Shown: in pieces, positions 7,670 through 15,799 of the stretch
Position numbering within the stretch: the stretch's first letter is position 1
How the letters are laid out: the number at the start of each line of letters is the position of its first letter
Position numbers and translations under genes: made by a program
Origin: an uncultured Selenomonadaceae bacterium
GTDB taxonomy: Bacteria; Bacillota; Negativicutes; Selenomonadales; Selenomonadaceae
Assembly (NCBI GenBank): GCA_905236785.1
Contig: CAJOQC010000080.1
Location: forward strand, 1-22,008
Reading direction: 5' to 3'
Length of the DNA: 22,008 nt
Notes under the pieces: model-generated
What the model was told of the DNA's origin: nothing
The model's database searches: none
What the model saw: only the letters and a program-made list of their open reading frames with translations

Positions 7670-8965
7670 TTATTTAGCCTTCTTTCCCAACAACATATCA
7701 AGCATATTAAGCGTGTCATCGACGTTTTGCGCCGAAATTACAAGGGGCGGTTGGAACGCCATGACGTTTCGCGCCAAGCCGTTTTTCCCCACGATAAAAC
7801 CCTTGTCTTTCATTTCTTCCAGCAAATCATCCAAAAGTTCGGGGTCAGGCGCGCCGTCGGCCTTTATAAACTCCGCGCCGAGCATAAGCCCTATGCCGCG
7901 CACGTCGCCGATAACGGGATATTTTTTTTGCAACGCCAAAAGCCCGCCTTTTAACTGTTCGCCTCGCTCTTTGGCGTTGTCGCAAAGTCTGTGTTCTTCG
8001 ATGTAATTCAGCACCGCAAGACCTGCCGCCGAGGACACGGGGTTTCCGCCCAATGTGGATGCGCCGGGGCTTGTGTAGCGGTCGGCGATTTCCTCCGACG
8101 CGATAAACGCGCTAATCGGCGCGCCGTTGCCCAAGGCTTTTGCCATGCACATTATGTCTGGCGTAACGCCGTAATTTTCTATCGCGAACATTTTGCCCGT
8201 TCGCCCGAAACCCGTTTGCACTTCGTCGATGATTAGGAGCGTGTTATATTTTGCCAAAATTTCTTTAATGCGCTTAAAATAACCCGCAGGCGGGGTGACG
8301 ATGCCGGCGTTTCCTTGTATCGGTTCGGCTATGAACGCGCCGGGGCGGCCGCTTGTGGCAGTCTTTATTATGTCCTCCGTCATATCGGCGCAAGATAAAT
8401 CACACTCCGGGTATTTTTTCCCCAGGGGGCAACGGTAGCAATAGGGGTTGGGGGCAAAGTGTATGCCGCCCACGGGGTTCTTGTCCGTGCGCCACATATT
8501 GATGCCCGTTATGCTCATGCCAAGTTTCGTGCGCCCATGCAAGCCGCCCCGCAGAGCGATTATTTCGTTATTGCCCGTGTATACGGCAGCCGTAAGCAAC
8601 GCGCCTTCGGTGGCTTCGCTGCCGGTGGAGCAGAAAAAGGATTTTTTGAGGTTGCCGGGAGTTACGGCGGCGAGTTTTTCCGCCAAGTTTACAAAATTTT
8701 CCGTGAGATAAATATTGCAAACGTGTTGCAAAGTTTGCACCTGTTCGCAGATTTTTTCCGTTATTGCTTTATTGCAATGCCCGCAATTTATGACGGACAC
8801 CCCGGCGTACATATCAAGATACTTTTTGCCTTCGTTGTCAAAAAGATATTGCATATCCCCCCGAACAAACTGACGGGGTTCGCGGTAAAAATGCCCCAAG
8901 CAGGGCATGATGAATTGTTTTTTCTTTTCGATTATTTTTTGTGCGCCGATATAATTTTTTTCCAT
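7670..8965 (-). CDS. Class III PLP-dependent aminotransferase (AGXT2-like), 431 aa
   Basis: Fold-type I aminotransferase expected to move an amino group between an amino donor and a keto acid in the cytosol. PLP-site signatures are STGSEA (113-118), DEVQTGFGRTG (247-257) and the Schiff-base lysine K276 in MAKALGNG. Full length for the family. The overall pattern resembles alanine-glyoxylate aminotransferase 2 and related omega-amino or beta-alanine transaminases more than acetylornithine aminotransferase; the substrate cannot be read from the sequence. Unusual is a compact cysteine group after PNPY: C176, C179, C188 and C192 (C-x2-C-x8-C-x3-C). The start ATG at 8965 has GGAG 5 bases upstream. 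The gene lies 17 bases after the U32 gene and 3 bases before the methyltransferase, so it is probably in the same operon. Confidence 0.88.
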   Translation of the reverse strand: MEKNYIGAQKIIEKKKQFIMPCLGHFYREPRQFVRGDMQYLFDNEGKKYLDMYAGVSVINCGHCNKAITEKICEQVQTLQHVCNIYLTENFVNLAEKLAAVTPGNLKKSFFCSTGSEATEGALLTAAVYTGNNEIIALRGGLHGRTKLGMSITGINMWRTDKNPVGGIHFAPNPYCYRCPLGKKYPECDLSCADMTEDIIKTATSGRPGAFIAEPIQGNAGIVTPPAGYFKRIKEILAKYNTLLIIDEVQTGFGRTGKMFAIENYGVTPDIMCMAKALGNGAPISAFIASEEIADRYTSPGASTLGGNPVSSAAGLAVLNYIEEHRLCDNAKERGEQLKGGLLALQKKYPVIGDVRGIGLMLGAEFIKADGAPDPELLDDLLEEMKDKGFIVGKNGLARNVMAFQPPLVISAQNVDDTLNMLDMLLGKKAK

Positions 8966-8982
8966 AATCTCTCCGTAATATT

Positions 8983-10920
8983 TTATAGCGAATTGCGGCT
9001 TTGCCTAAAGCGATAAACGCCGATGCCAAACTTTCTGGGGCTTTCGGCTTTCAGCATGGCAAAAGCCTCTTTGTCCGTTTCGCCGCTTGTTATGGCATCG
9101 CGGTAAGTTTTCGTCACAAGGGCGGTAAACTGCGGGGAATAATCCTGCCCTTCGATACGATAAGAAGCGATGCCCTTAAATTTTTTCAAGTAGGGATAAA
9201 GGCACAAATCTTTGCCGAAATAAATATGACAACGGCCGTATTGGTCAAGGCGCAAAGAGTGAATTTCCCCCGCTTCGTCCTTTAGGGCAAAATGTTGCTC
9301 CATGGCGGCGGGGTTGTTTAGGCGGTTATAATTTTTCATTGCCATGGCGGGGATATTGTGGTCACAAATCATGGACTCCACCGAACCATGCACCACCGTT
9401 TCGATGGGCAAGGGCGAATTTTCTGCCAAGTCCCGCAGTTGGGCAAAGGACATTTCAAAGGAGGACGCCGCCATAAAAACATCGTTTTCCGCCAAGAACC
9501 GCGCCGCCTCGCTGTTAAAGAGGTTAAAATATGTGTCGGTTTGCACGGGTAAATCTGTGCAATCGTAGGCAAGTTTCAGCATACCCAAATTGCCCGCCAT
9601 AACGCCGTCAAACCCCAATTTCTCCGCGTCGGCAAACAAGTCTTTCATTTCGGCGCACTCGCGAGCCGTCGTTGTTCGCGGCGTGGCAAGAACAACCTTT
9701 GCGCCCCATTTGTGGGCAAATTCGATAATTTGTTCGTAATCGTTCCGCGTCCATGGCGCGTTGGGCAAAAAACTTTCGCCCCCCACATACACGACATTCG
9801 CGCCGCTTACCACGGCGGATTTTGCCGCCAGAAAATCCGCAACGCGAACGGACAGGCGCGGCGTAATTTCTTCTTTTGTCTCAATGGGTCGTTCCTGTTG
9901 CAGAATATCGTCGGCAAATTCGGCTTCTTTCACCGCCTTGCTGAAAAATCGCGGCTCGCGTTCGCCGCCCAAACCGATGTCGGCAACAGTCGGTTTTCCG
10001 AGGGCAAAAGAAGTGGTAAAATCCCGCGCACGATTTTCGTAGAGGTTGCGCCAAATATCCTCGTTGACTTTGTAGCCCGCAGGGTCGGCAAAATAATCGT
10101 CCATGGCTTTTCGGTAGGCGGCAACAATACGGCGCACAAATTCCGGCGGACGCATACGCCCTTCAATCTTAAAAGAATACACTCCGGAACTTATTAACTC
10201 CGGGATATTCAAAAGCATACACATATCTTTTAAGGCAAGACGATACAGCCCCCGCTCCTCGCCGTCAACCGTTCGCCCCGTCTTTTCGTCGATAAGGCGA
10301 TACTTCCAGCGGCATGGCTTTAGGCAACGGCCGCGATTGCCGCTTTGCCCGAACAGCACCCCCGAATGAATACATTGACCGCTTTCGGCGATGCACATAT
10401 CGCCATGCATGAAATATTCCGTTTCCATGCCCGTCTTTGCCCGTAGCAGGGCAACTTCGTCAAGGGTCATTTCGCGGCTCATAACTGTGCGGGTTACGCC
10501 GTATTCCTTCAGTTTCCTTATGGCGTACTCGTTATGGGTGTTCATCATAACCGACGCATGAAGGGGGATTTTAACCCCTAATTCCCTTACAAGGCGGATT
10601 ACGGCAAAGTCCTGCACCAAAAGCGCGTCGGGTTTAACTTCGTTGCCGAGGTAAGACAAATATTTCCTTAGTTCCGGCAGTTCCTCTTCGCTGATTAAAT
10701 TGTTTATTGTGACATAAAGTTTAACTTCATGTTCATGGGCAAAGTCTACGGCTTTTTTTAGAAGTTCGTCGTCAAAGTTAAACTCGCCTTCATGCATACG
10801 CATATTAAAATGCTTGCCGCCCAAATACACAGCATCCGCCCCCGCCTCCACGGCGGCCGACAGCGCGTCCCACGTTCCCGCCGGCGCAAGAAGTTCTGCG
10901 GATTTTTTGTTAAATGCCAT
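8983..10920 (-). CDS. U32-family protein with two barrel-like halves (RlhA/TrhP/UbiU relative), 645 aa
   Basis: Called a peptidase by family name, but characterised relatives (E. coli RlhA, TrhP and UbiU/UbiV) are Fe-S proteins of O2-independent or prephenate-dependent hydroxylation of RNA or ubiquinone. The first half (about 1-320) begins with LLAPAGTWDAL and AVYLGGKHFNMR. It has the U32 signature around HGDMCIAESGQC and GNRGRCLKPCRW. C176, C183, C199 and C234 match the spacing of the four cluster ligands of UbiU. The second half (about 355-600) repeats the barrel pattern (AAKSAVVSGANVVYVGGESF) but keeps only C519, C564 and C573 in similar places. Length is close to RlhA, so RNA modification is a reasonable guess; the substrate is not proven. 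The start ATG at 10920 has GAGGGG 11 bases upstream, overlapping the stop of the EAL gene, so coupling is likely. Confidence 0.85.
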   Translation of the reverse strand: MAFNKKSAELLAPAGTWDALSAAVEAGADAVYLGGKHFNMRMHEGEFNFDDELLKKAVDFAHEHEVKLYVTINNLISEEELPELRKYLSYLGNEVKPDALLVQDFAVIRLVRELGVKIPLHASVMMNTHNEYAIRKLKEYGVTRTVMSREMTLDEVALLRAKTGMETEYFMHGDMCIAESGQCIHSGVLFGQSGNRGRCLKPCRWKYRLIDEKTGRTVDGEERGLYRLALKDMCMLLNIPELISSGVYSFKIEGRMRPPEFVRRIVAAYRKAMDDYFADPAGYKVNEDIWRNLYENRARDFTTSFALGKPTVADIGLGGEREPRFFSKAVKEAEFADDILQQERPIETKEEITPRLSVRVADFLAAKSAVVSGANVVYVGGESFLPNAPWTRNDYEQIIEFAHKWGAKVVLATPRTTTARECAEMKDLFADAEKLGFDGVMAGNLGMLKLAYDCTDLPVQTDTYFNLFNSEAARFLAENDVFMAASSFEMSFAQLRDLAENSPLPIETVVHGSVESMICDHNIPAMAMKNYNRLNNPAAMEQHFALKDEAGEIHSLRLDQYGRCHIYFGKDLCLYPYLKKFKGIASYRIEGQDYSPQFTALVTKTYRDAITSGETDKEAFAMLKAESPRKFGIGVYRFRQSRNSL

Positions 10921-10935
10921 TTATGTTTTTTCCCC

Positions 10936-13839
10936 TCATTTTTTTGGTTTTACTTCTTCGGCGATAGGCTTGGTGTTAAGAAAATCGGCAAATTCTTCTT
11001 CGGGCATGGGTTTTGCGTAGATAAAGCCCTGCCCGTAGTGACAGCCATGTTTAAGCAAGAGTTCTTCTTGCTCTCGCTCCTCTATGCCTTCGCAGATAAT
11101 TTCCATGTTGAGCTTTTTGCCCATTTCGATGACGCTTGACAAAACCTTTTCCATGCGCGAAGAATCCCCCGACGCTGTCAAAAGTGATTTGTCGATTTTC
11201 ATAACGTCAAGTTTTAATAGGTTTAGGAGCATAATGGAGGAATACCCCGAACCGAAGTCATCCATGGAAATTGAAAAGCCCATGCGTTGCAAGGTGCGGC
11301 ACACCGCCATGGCCATGGTTCGTTTGCCCGGTTGGTCGTATATGGAAAAAGCCGTTTCCGTAAGTTCCAATTCCACCGCGCCGTCGGGCAGACGGTACAC
11401 GTTCTTTATGGCTTGAATGTGTTGTAAGTACCCCGGTTCCATTAAATGCACCCGCGATTGATTAACGGACACGCAAACTATGGGAAGCCCCGCATCAAGG
11501 CGTTCCCGTTGAAAACGGCAGACGTTCTCAAGCATATAAAAATCAAGTTTTGCCACAAAACCGTTAGCTTCAAAGATGTCGATGAATTTGCCCGGCGGCA
11601 AAAAGCCCATGGTGGGGCTTTGCCAACGCACCAACGCCTCCGCACCGCTGGTGGTGTGGGTTCTTATGTCGAATTTGGGCTGATACCAAACTTGGAACTC
11701 TTTGTTGCGAAGGGCTTCTTCCATGGTGTCTTCGATTTTTTGCTGGAGCTGAAGACGCTCTTCCATTTCCTTGTCGTAAACCTTGGCAAGGCTTGCCGTG
11801 CCGTATATTTCGGAGCAGGCGATTTCGGCGCAGTTAATGGCGTGTTTTAAGTTGTCGGCGGGTTTAAGCATATATATGCCCGATTTGAGGTTTAGCTGAC
11901 GGCGGCTGCTGCCGTGTTTTTCCGCGCCTATTCTTAAAAGTACCTGTTGCATTATATCGACGAAGGTTTTTCCTTCGGGCAACACGCCCAAAATAATTAT
12001 TTGCCCCGCCAAACCGGACACGGCGGTTATTTTAATCCAATGTTCCTTTTCTTCAAAGTCGGCGGTGATGTCGCTTATGCGCCCCGTTACGAAGTCGCTG
12101 CCGAAAGCCTCCACCAAAATCTCGCGACGGCTGAGGCTCACCACGATAACGCCCAAACGACCGTCGGCACACTCCTTCTTTAACTCCCCGTCCTTTAGTT
12201 CTTGCGCTTTGTCTTCGAACCAACGCCAATTATAACGTCCCGTCCAACGGTCTTCATAGGCCATTTTTTGAATTTTTTGGGCGTGACGGCGGCGCATCTG
12301 CGCGTTGTAGGCAAAAAGAGCAATCGCCACGGTAGCCAAAAACACCACCGCCAACACGCATTGCATGGGGTAACTGTAAACTATGGCCTTTAGCTTAAAG
12401 TTGCTGCCTTCCTTCATTATCATGTCACGGTTGGCAACGCTCTCGATAAATTTAGGGTCAAGGTGATTTATCTCTTTGTTCAATATTCTTAAAAGTATGG
12501 GGTCGGCGTGTTCGGCAATGCCGACAGACACGTCGTGGGAAAATTCGATGTTGCCGTCGCTGACAAGGTCGTAATAGCCTCCTTGCCAAATACTGTAGCG
12601 GGCGGCGTCGCTTTTGGCAAAGGCAATGTCTGCCGCGCCGCTACTAACCATGTCAAGACATTCGTCCATGGTGTCGCAATATATTATTTGATTTTCGTCG
12701 TAGTGTTTCATTATAAACGCCGACGGGTAAAAATGCCCTCTTGCCACGGCAACTTTCGGATTTTCCGGCAAACGCCCGCCGCGCCGCACCACTTTCATGT
12801 AGTTAAGGGTCAAATAGGGCGTGGTGAGAGTGAGGTTATGTTCCCTGCCCCAGTTATAGTCGGCGTAAAACTCGACGATAATTTCCGCTTTTCCTTCGTT
12901 TAACAGCTTAAAAGACTCTTCGTTGTCCTTTGTTTCCACTACCTCAATTTCAATGCCAAGGTCGGAGGCAATGCGCTCGGTTATCGTGCCGACCGTGCCT
13001 TGGAATTTTCCGTTCACAAAACCGCTGTGAGGCCATTCCCCGGGCGTCCCGACGGCAATTATTTTGCCTTTTTTCTTTAGATAATCTATTTCTTCGGCGG
13101 TGAGTGTGAGAGGTTTGTTGCCGTTTTGCCGACAATATTTTTTGTACAGTCGCGCCTGAAGTTCCGGGTCGGATATGATTAGTTCCTGTTCGGCATCGTT
13201 TAGCTTTTTCAAAAGATCGGCATTGCCTTTTTTTACCGCCAAATGCAACGCCTTTGCGCCGTACTGCGCGAGAATGTTTTCCTTGGGGTTATAACGGTCG
13301 TCGGCAATGTAGCCGTCCAAAAGACCGCCTTTATACGCTTTTTCCATTTCGGAAAAACTGTTGTATTTTATGGTTGAGGCGGGGATACCTTGAATGGGGT
13401 GTCCCTGCCCCAAAGTGCCAATGCGAAAATTTTGCCCGCTTCTTTGCGCCGCAAAAAAATCTTCCACATCACCGGGATAAACAAAATCAAGGTGAGAATA
13501 GCCCATGGCAAAATCGGTGAAATCCATGTTGGCCATGTTTTCACCGGTAATTACCTCTCCGGGCAAAACGTCTATTTCTCCGTTTATGAGCCTTGTGCGA
13601 CATTCGGCGAGCGTTCCTTCAACGAAACGACATTCAAAGCCGCCGTAAAGAGCGATGTTTTGTATGTACTCATAAGCATAGCCGCTATAGCCCACGTCGG
13701 CATCAAGACCGATAAATGAAGCCGACATACGGGGCATACCCACGCGCAACACCGGCTTTTCTTCGGCGGCTTGGCTAATATTGGGGAAAAGAGCGATAAA
13801 CGCGGCAATCATGATTACCGTAAAGCGCAACAAGAACAT
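10936..13839 (-). CDS. Membrane c-di-GMP phosphodiesterase with two solute-binding domains, degenerate GGDEF and intact EAL, 967 aa
   Basis: Predicted sensor that couples an extracytoplasmic ligand to c-di-GMP breakdown. A signal peptide (about 1-24, ending ISQA-A) is followed by two bacterial extracellular solute-binding (type 3) domains at about 29-236 and 257-468. One membrane segment lies at about 485-512. The next domain starts like a GGDEF domain (AYEDRWTGRYN) but carries AGQII at 611-615 where GGDEF should be, so it should not make c-di-GMP. The EAL domain keeps all expected catalytic and metal residues: E734 of EAL, N793, E828, D860-D861, K881, E917 of EGIE and Q937, so hydrolysis is likely. 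ATG 13839 follows GGAG by 9 bases. First gene of the left-hand run; promoter and inverted repeat lie upstream. Ligand unknown, perhaps an amino acid or peptide, given the binding-domain family. Confidence 0.92.
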   Translation of the reverse strand: MFLLRFTVIMIAAFIALFPNISQAAEEKPVLRVGMPRMSASFIGLDADVGYSGYAYEYIQNIALYGGFECRFVEGTLAECRTRLINGEIDVLPGEVITGENMANMDFTDFAMGYSHLDFVYPGDVEDFFAAQRSGQNFRIGTLGQGHPIQGIPASTIKYNSFSEMEKAYKGGLLDGYIADDRYNPKENILAQYGAKALHLAVKKGNADLLKKLNDAEQELIISDPELQARLYKKYCRQNGNKPLTLTAEEIDYLKKKGKIIAVGTPGEWPHSGFVNGKFQGTVGTITERIASDLGIEIEVVETKDNEESFKLLNEGKAEIIVEFYADYNWGREHNLTLTTPYLTLNYMKVVRRGGRLPENPKVAVARGHFYPSAFIMKHYDENQIIYCDTMDECLDMVSSGAADIAFAKSDAARYSIWQGGYYDLVSDGNIEFSHDVSVGIAEHADPILLRILNKEINHLDPKFIESVANRDMIMKEGSNFKLKAIVYSYPMQCVLAVVFLATVAIALFAYNAQMRRRHAQKIQKMAYEDRWTGRYNWRWFEDKAQELKDGELKKECADGRLGVIVVSLSRREILVEAFGSDFVTGRISDITADFEEKEHWIKITAVSGLAGQIIILGVLPEGKTFVDIMQQVLLRIGAEKHGSSRRQLNLKSGIYMLKPADNLKHAINCAEIACSEIYGTASLAKVYDKEMEERLQLQQKIEDTMEEALRNKEFQVWYQPKFDIRTHTTSGAEALVRWQSPTMGFLPPGKFIDIFEANGFVAKLDFYMLENVCRFQRERLDAGLPIVCVSVNQSRVHLMEPGYLQHIQAIKNVYRLPDGAVELELTETAFSIYDQPGKRTMAMAVCRTLQRMGFSISMDDFGSGYSSIMLLNLLKLDVMKIDKSLLTASGDSSRMEKVLSSVIEMGKKLNMEIICEGIEEREQEELLLKHGCHYGQGFIYAKPMPEEEFADFLNTKPIAEEVKPKK

Positions 13840-13942
13840 TTTCTCACACTCCGCATGAATTTTTTTGAAAAAGCGAAAAAATCATTCTTCCTTATTTCCC
13901 CACGCATAGCGAAAAATCCTGCCTGCTCGCAAAAACAAAAAA

Positions 13943-13970
13943 TTTATACTGCCATTAAAAATGAAAACAA
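13943..13970 (-). promoter_or_regulatory. Candidate sigma-A promoter of the EAL gene and its downstream genes
   Basis: On the minus strand TTGTTT (13965-13970) and TATAAA (13943-13948) are separated by 16 bases, about 104 bases before the ATG at 13839. No other good promoter is seen in the 255-base gap, and the pckA terminator lies just upstream, so this gene needs a promoter here. The leader of about 95 bases contains AT-rich sequence and no recognised riboswitch. Confidence 0.5.
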
Positions 13971-13973
13971 AAA

Positions 13974-14003
13974 TGTGGCATCGAAAAAAATTCCAATGCC
14001 ACA
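13974..14003. promoter_or_regulatory. Inverted repeat next to the -35 box, possible operator
   Basis: TGTGGCAT (13974-13981) and ATGCCACA (13996-14003) form a perfect 8-bp inverted repeat around a 14-base A/T-rich centre. It ends 4 bases from the candidate -35 box of the EAL gene, a position suited to an activator. It could also form a hairpin at the end of pckA readthrough transcripts. The repeat is seen; binding is inferred. Confidence 0.45.
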
Positions 14004-14025
14004 CCGCAAGACTTGACATAGAGCC

Positions 14026-14058
14026 AAAAAACCTCCCCCGAAAGGGGGAGGTTTTTTT
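14026..14058. terminator. Strong rho-independent terminator after pckA
   Basis: A perfect 14-bp stem (six A plus CCTCCCCC pairing with GGGGGAGG plus six T) closes the tetraloop GAAA on the + strand. On the minus strand it ends in a T run 37 bases past the pckA stop. The A/T flanks are symmetrical, so it could terminate transcripts from either direction. It separates the metabolic genes from the signalling run. Confidence 0.92.
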
Positions 14059-14094
14059 ACCGCAAAAAAATTTCTTCTGCGGGCAAAAACTCAA

Positions 14095-15699
14095 TCAAAG
14101 AGCAGGGCCTGCCGCAACGAGTGCTTTGCCGGCATCGCTACCTTCGTATTTTTTGAAGTTTTTGATGAAACGTCCGGCCAAATCCTTGGCTTTTTCTTCC
14201 CATTCGGAAGGATTGGCATAGGTGTCGCGCGGATCTAAGATGTTGGTGTCCACGCCCTCAAGTTCCGTCGGCACTTCAAAATTGAAGTAGGGGATTTTCT
14301 TCGTGGGGGCGTTCTTTATCGCGCCGCCCAAAATCCCGTCGATGATGCCGCGGGTGTCCTTTATGGAGATGCGTTTGCCCGTGCCGTTCCAGCCGGTGTT
14401 CACAAGATACGCCTTTGCGCCGTTTTGCTCCATGCGTTTAACGAGTTCTTCTGCGTACTTGGTGGGGGGCAGTTCCAAAAATGCCTGCCCGAAGCACGCC
14501 GAGAAAGTGGGGGTCGGCTCGGTGATGCCGCGCTCCGTACCCGCCAATTTTGCGGTGAAGCCCGAAAGGAAATAATACTTTGTCTGCTCCGGGGTCAAAA
14601 TCGAAACCGGGGGCAACACGCCGAAAGCGTCGGCGGAAAGGAAAATCACGTTCTTAGCCGCAGGCGCGGAAGAAACGGGCTTTACGATATTCTTGATGTG
14701 CTGAATGGGGTAGGAAACGCGGGTGTTCTCCGTTACGCTCTTGTCGGCAAAGTCAATTTTGCCCTTTTCGTCAACGGTGACGTTTTCCAAAAGAGCGTTT
14801 CGCTTAATGGCGTTGTAGATGTCAGGCTCGGATTCTTTGTCGAGGTTTATGACCTTGGCGTAGCAACCGCCTTCAAAGTTAAACACGCCCTTGTCGTCCC
14901 AGCCGTGTTCGTCGTCGCCGATAAGGAGGCGTTTGGGGTCGGTGGAAAGGGTGGTTTTGCCCGTGCCGGAAAGGCCGAAGAAAATAGCGGTGTTTTCCCC
15001 GTTCATGTCCGTGTTGGCGGAGCAGTGCATGGAGGCGATGCCTTTTAGGGGCAGGTAGTAGTTCATCATGCTGAACATACCTTTTTTCATTTCGCCGCCG
15101 TACCATGTGTTTATAATTACCTGCTCGCGGCTGGTGATATTAAATACAACGGCCGTTTCGGAGTTAAGGCCGAGTTCTTTGTAATTTTCCACTTTGGCTT
15201 TTGAGGCGTTATAGACCACAAAGTCGGGCTTAAAGTTTTCCAACTCTTCAGCGGAAGGATTGATGAACATATTCGTCACAAAATGCGCCTGCCAAGCCAC
15301 TTCCACGATGAAGCGCACGGCCATGCGGGTGTCTTTGTTCGCGCCGCAGAATGCGTCCACAACGTAAAGTTTTTTGTTCGACAGTTCTTTTTTGGCGATT
15401 TCCTTCACCGCCGCCCAAGTTTCTTCGCTGGCCGGGTGGTTGTCGTTTTTATATTCGTCGCTGGTCCACCATACGGTGTCTTTGGAGTTTTGGTCCATTA
15501 CGATGAACTTGTCCTTGGGGGAACGGCCGGTGTAAACGCCGGTCATGACGTTCAGCGCATCAAGCTCCGTGAGTTTTGCCACGTCGTAGCCCGTAAGATC
15601 GCTTTTGGTTTCCTCGGCGAAAAGCTCTTCGTAGGAAGGATTGTGCACAATTTCCGTAGTGCCGGTGATGCCGTATTGAGTTAAATCGAGTTTTGCCAT
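14095..15699 (-). CDS. pckA: Phosphoenolpyruvate carboxykinase (ATP), 534 aa
   Basis: Cytosolic enzyme interconverting oxaloacetate plus ATP with phosphoenolpyruvate, CO2 and ADP. In anaerobes it often runs in the ATP-forming, CO2-fixing direction. Signatures: substrate-binding GRSPKDK (58-64), [11 protein letters not shown] (197-207), kinase-1a/P-loop GLSGTGKT (242-249) and the metal-binding stretch around [10 protein letters not shown] (258-267). Length is that of the bacterial ATP family. The start ATG at 15699 has GAGG 7 bases upstream. It lies 98 bases after thrC. In that gap TATAAC (15735-15740) could be a -10 box, but no well-spaced -35 accompanies it, so whether pckA has its own promoter is unsettled. 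It ends at a strong terminator. Confidence 0.98.
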   Translation of the reverse strand: MAKLDLTQYGITGTTEIVHNPSYEELFAEETKSDLTGYDVAKLTELDALNVMTGVYTGRSPKDKFIVMDQNSKDTVWWTSDEYKNDNHPASEETWAAVKEIAKKELSNKKLYVVDAFCGANKDTRMAVRFIVEVAWQAHFVTNMFINPSAEELENFKPDFVVYNASKAKVENYKELGLNSETAVVFNITSREQVIINTWYGGEMKKGMFSMMNYYLPLKGIASMHCSANTDMNGENTAIFFGLSGTGKTTLSTDPKRLLIGDDEHGWDDKGVFNFEGGCYAKVINLDKESEPDIYNAIKRNALLENVTVDEKGKIDFADKSVTENTRVSYPIQHIKNIVKPVSSAPAAKNVIFLSADAFGVLPPVSILTPEQTKYYFLSGFTAKLAGTERGITEPTPTFSACFGQAFLELPPTKYAEELVKRMEQNGAKAYLVNTGWNGTGKRISIKDTRGIIDGILGGAIKNAPTKKIPYFNFEVPTELEGVDTNILDPRDTYANPSEWEEKAKDLAGRFIKNFKKYEGSDAGKALVAAGPAL

Positions 15700-15774
15700 A
15701 CTTTAACCTCTTTCTTTGCGTAAAAAAATCAGCGGTTATACGTTTAATCTCTTTATCTTTCGGCAAAAATAAGA

Positions 15775-15799
15775 AAAATCCTTCTTGGTTCGGGATTTT
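15775..15799 (-). terminator. Weak candidate terminator at the end of thrC
   Basis: AAAATCC (15775-15781) pairs with GGATTTT (15793-15799) around an 11-base loop, and on the minus strand a T-rich stretch follows. The stem overlaps the thrC stop codon and is short and AT-rich, so partial termination at most is expected. Confidence 0.3.

Noticed and set aside
8983..10920. Collagenase-type protease activity for the U32 gene
   Set aside because: The name is historical; the cysteine pattern matches Fe-S hydroxylase-type U32 proteins and no protease active site can be identified.
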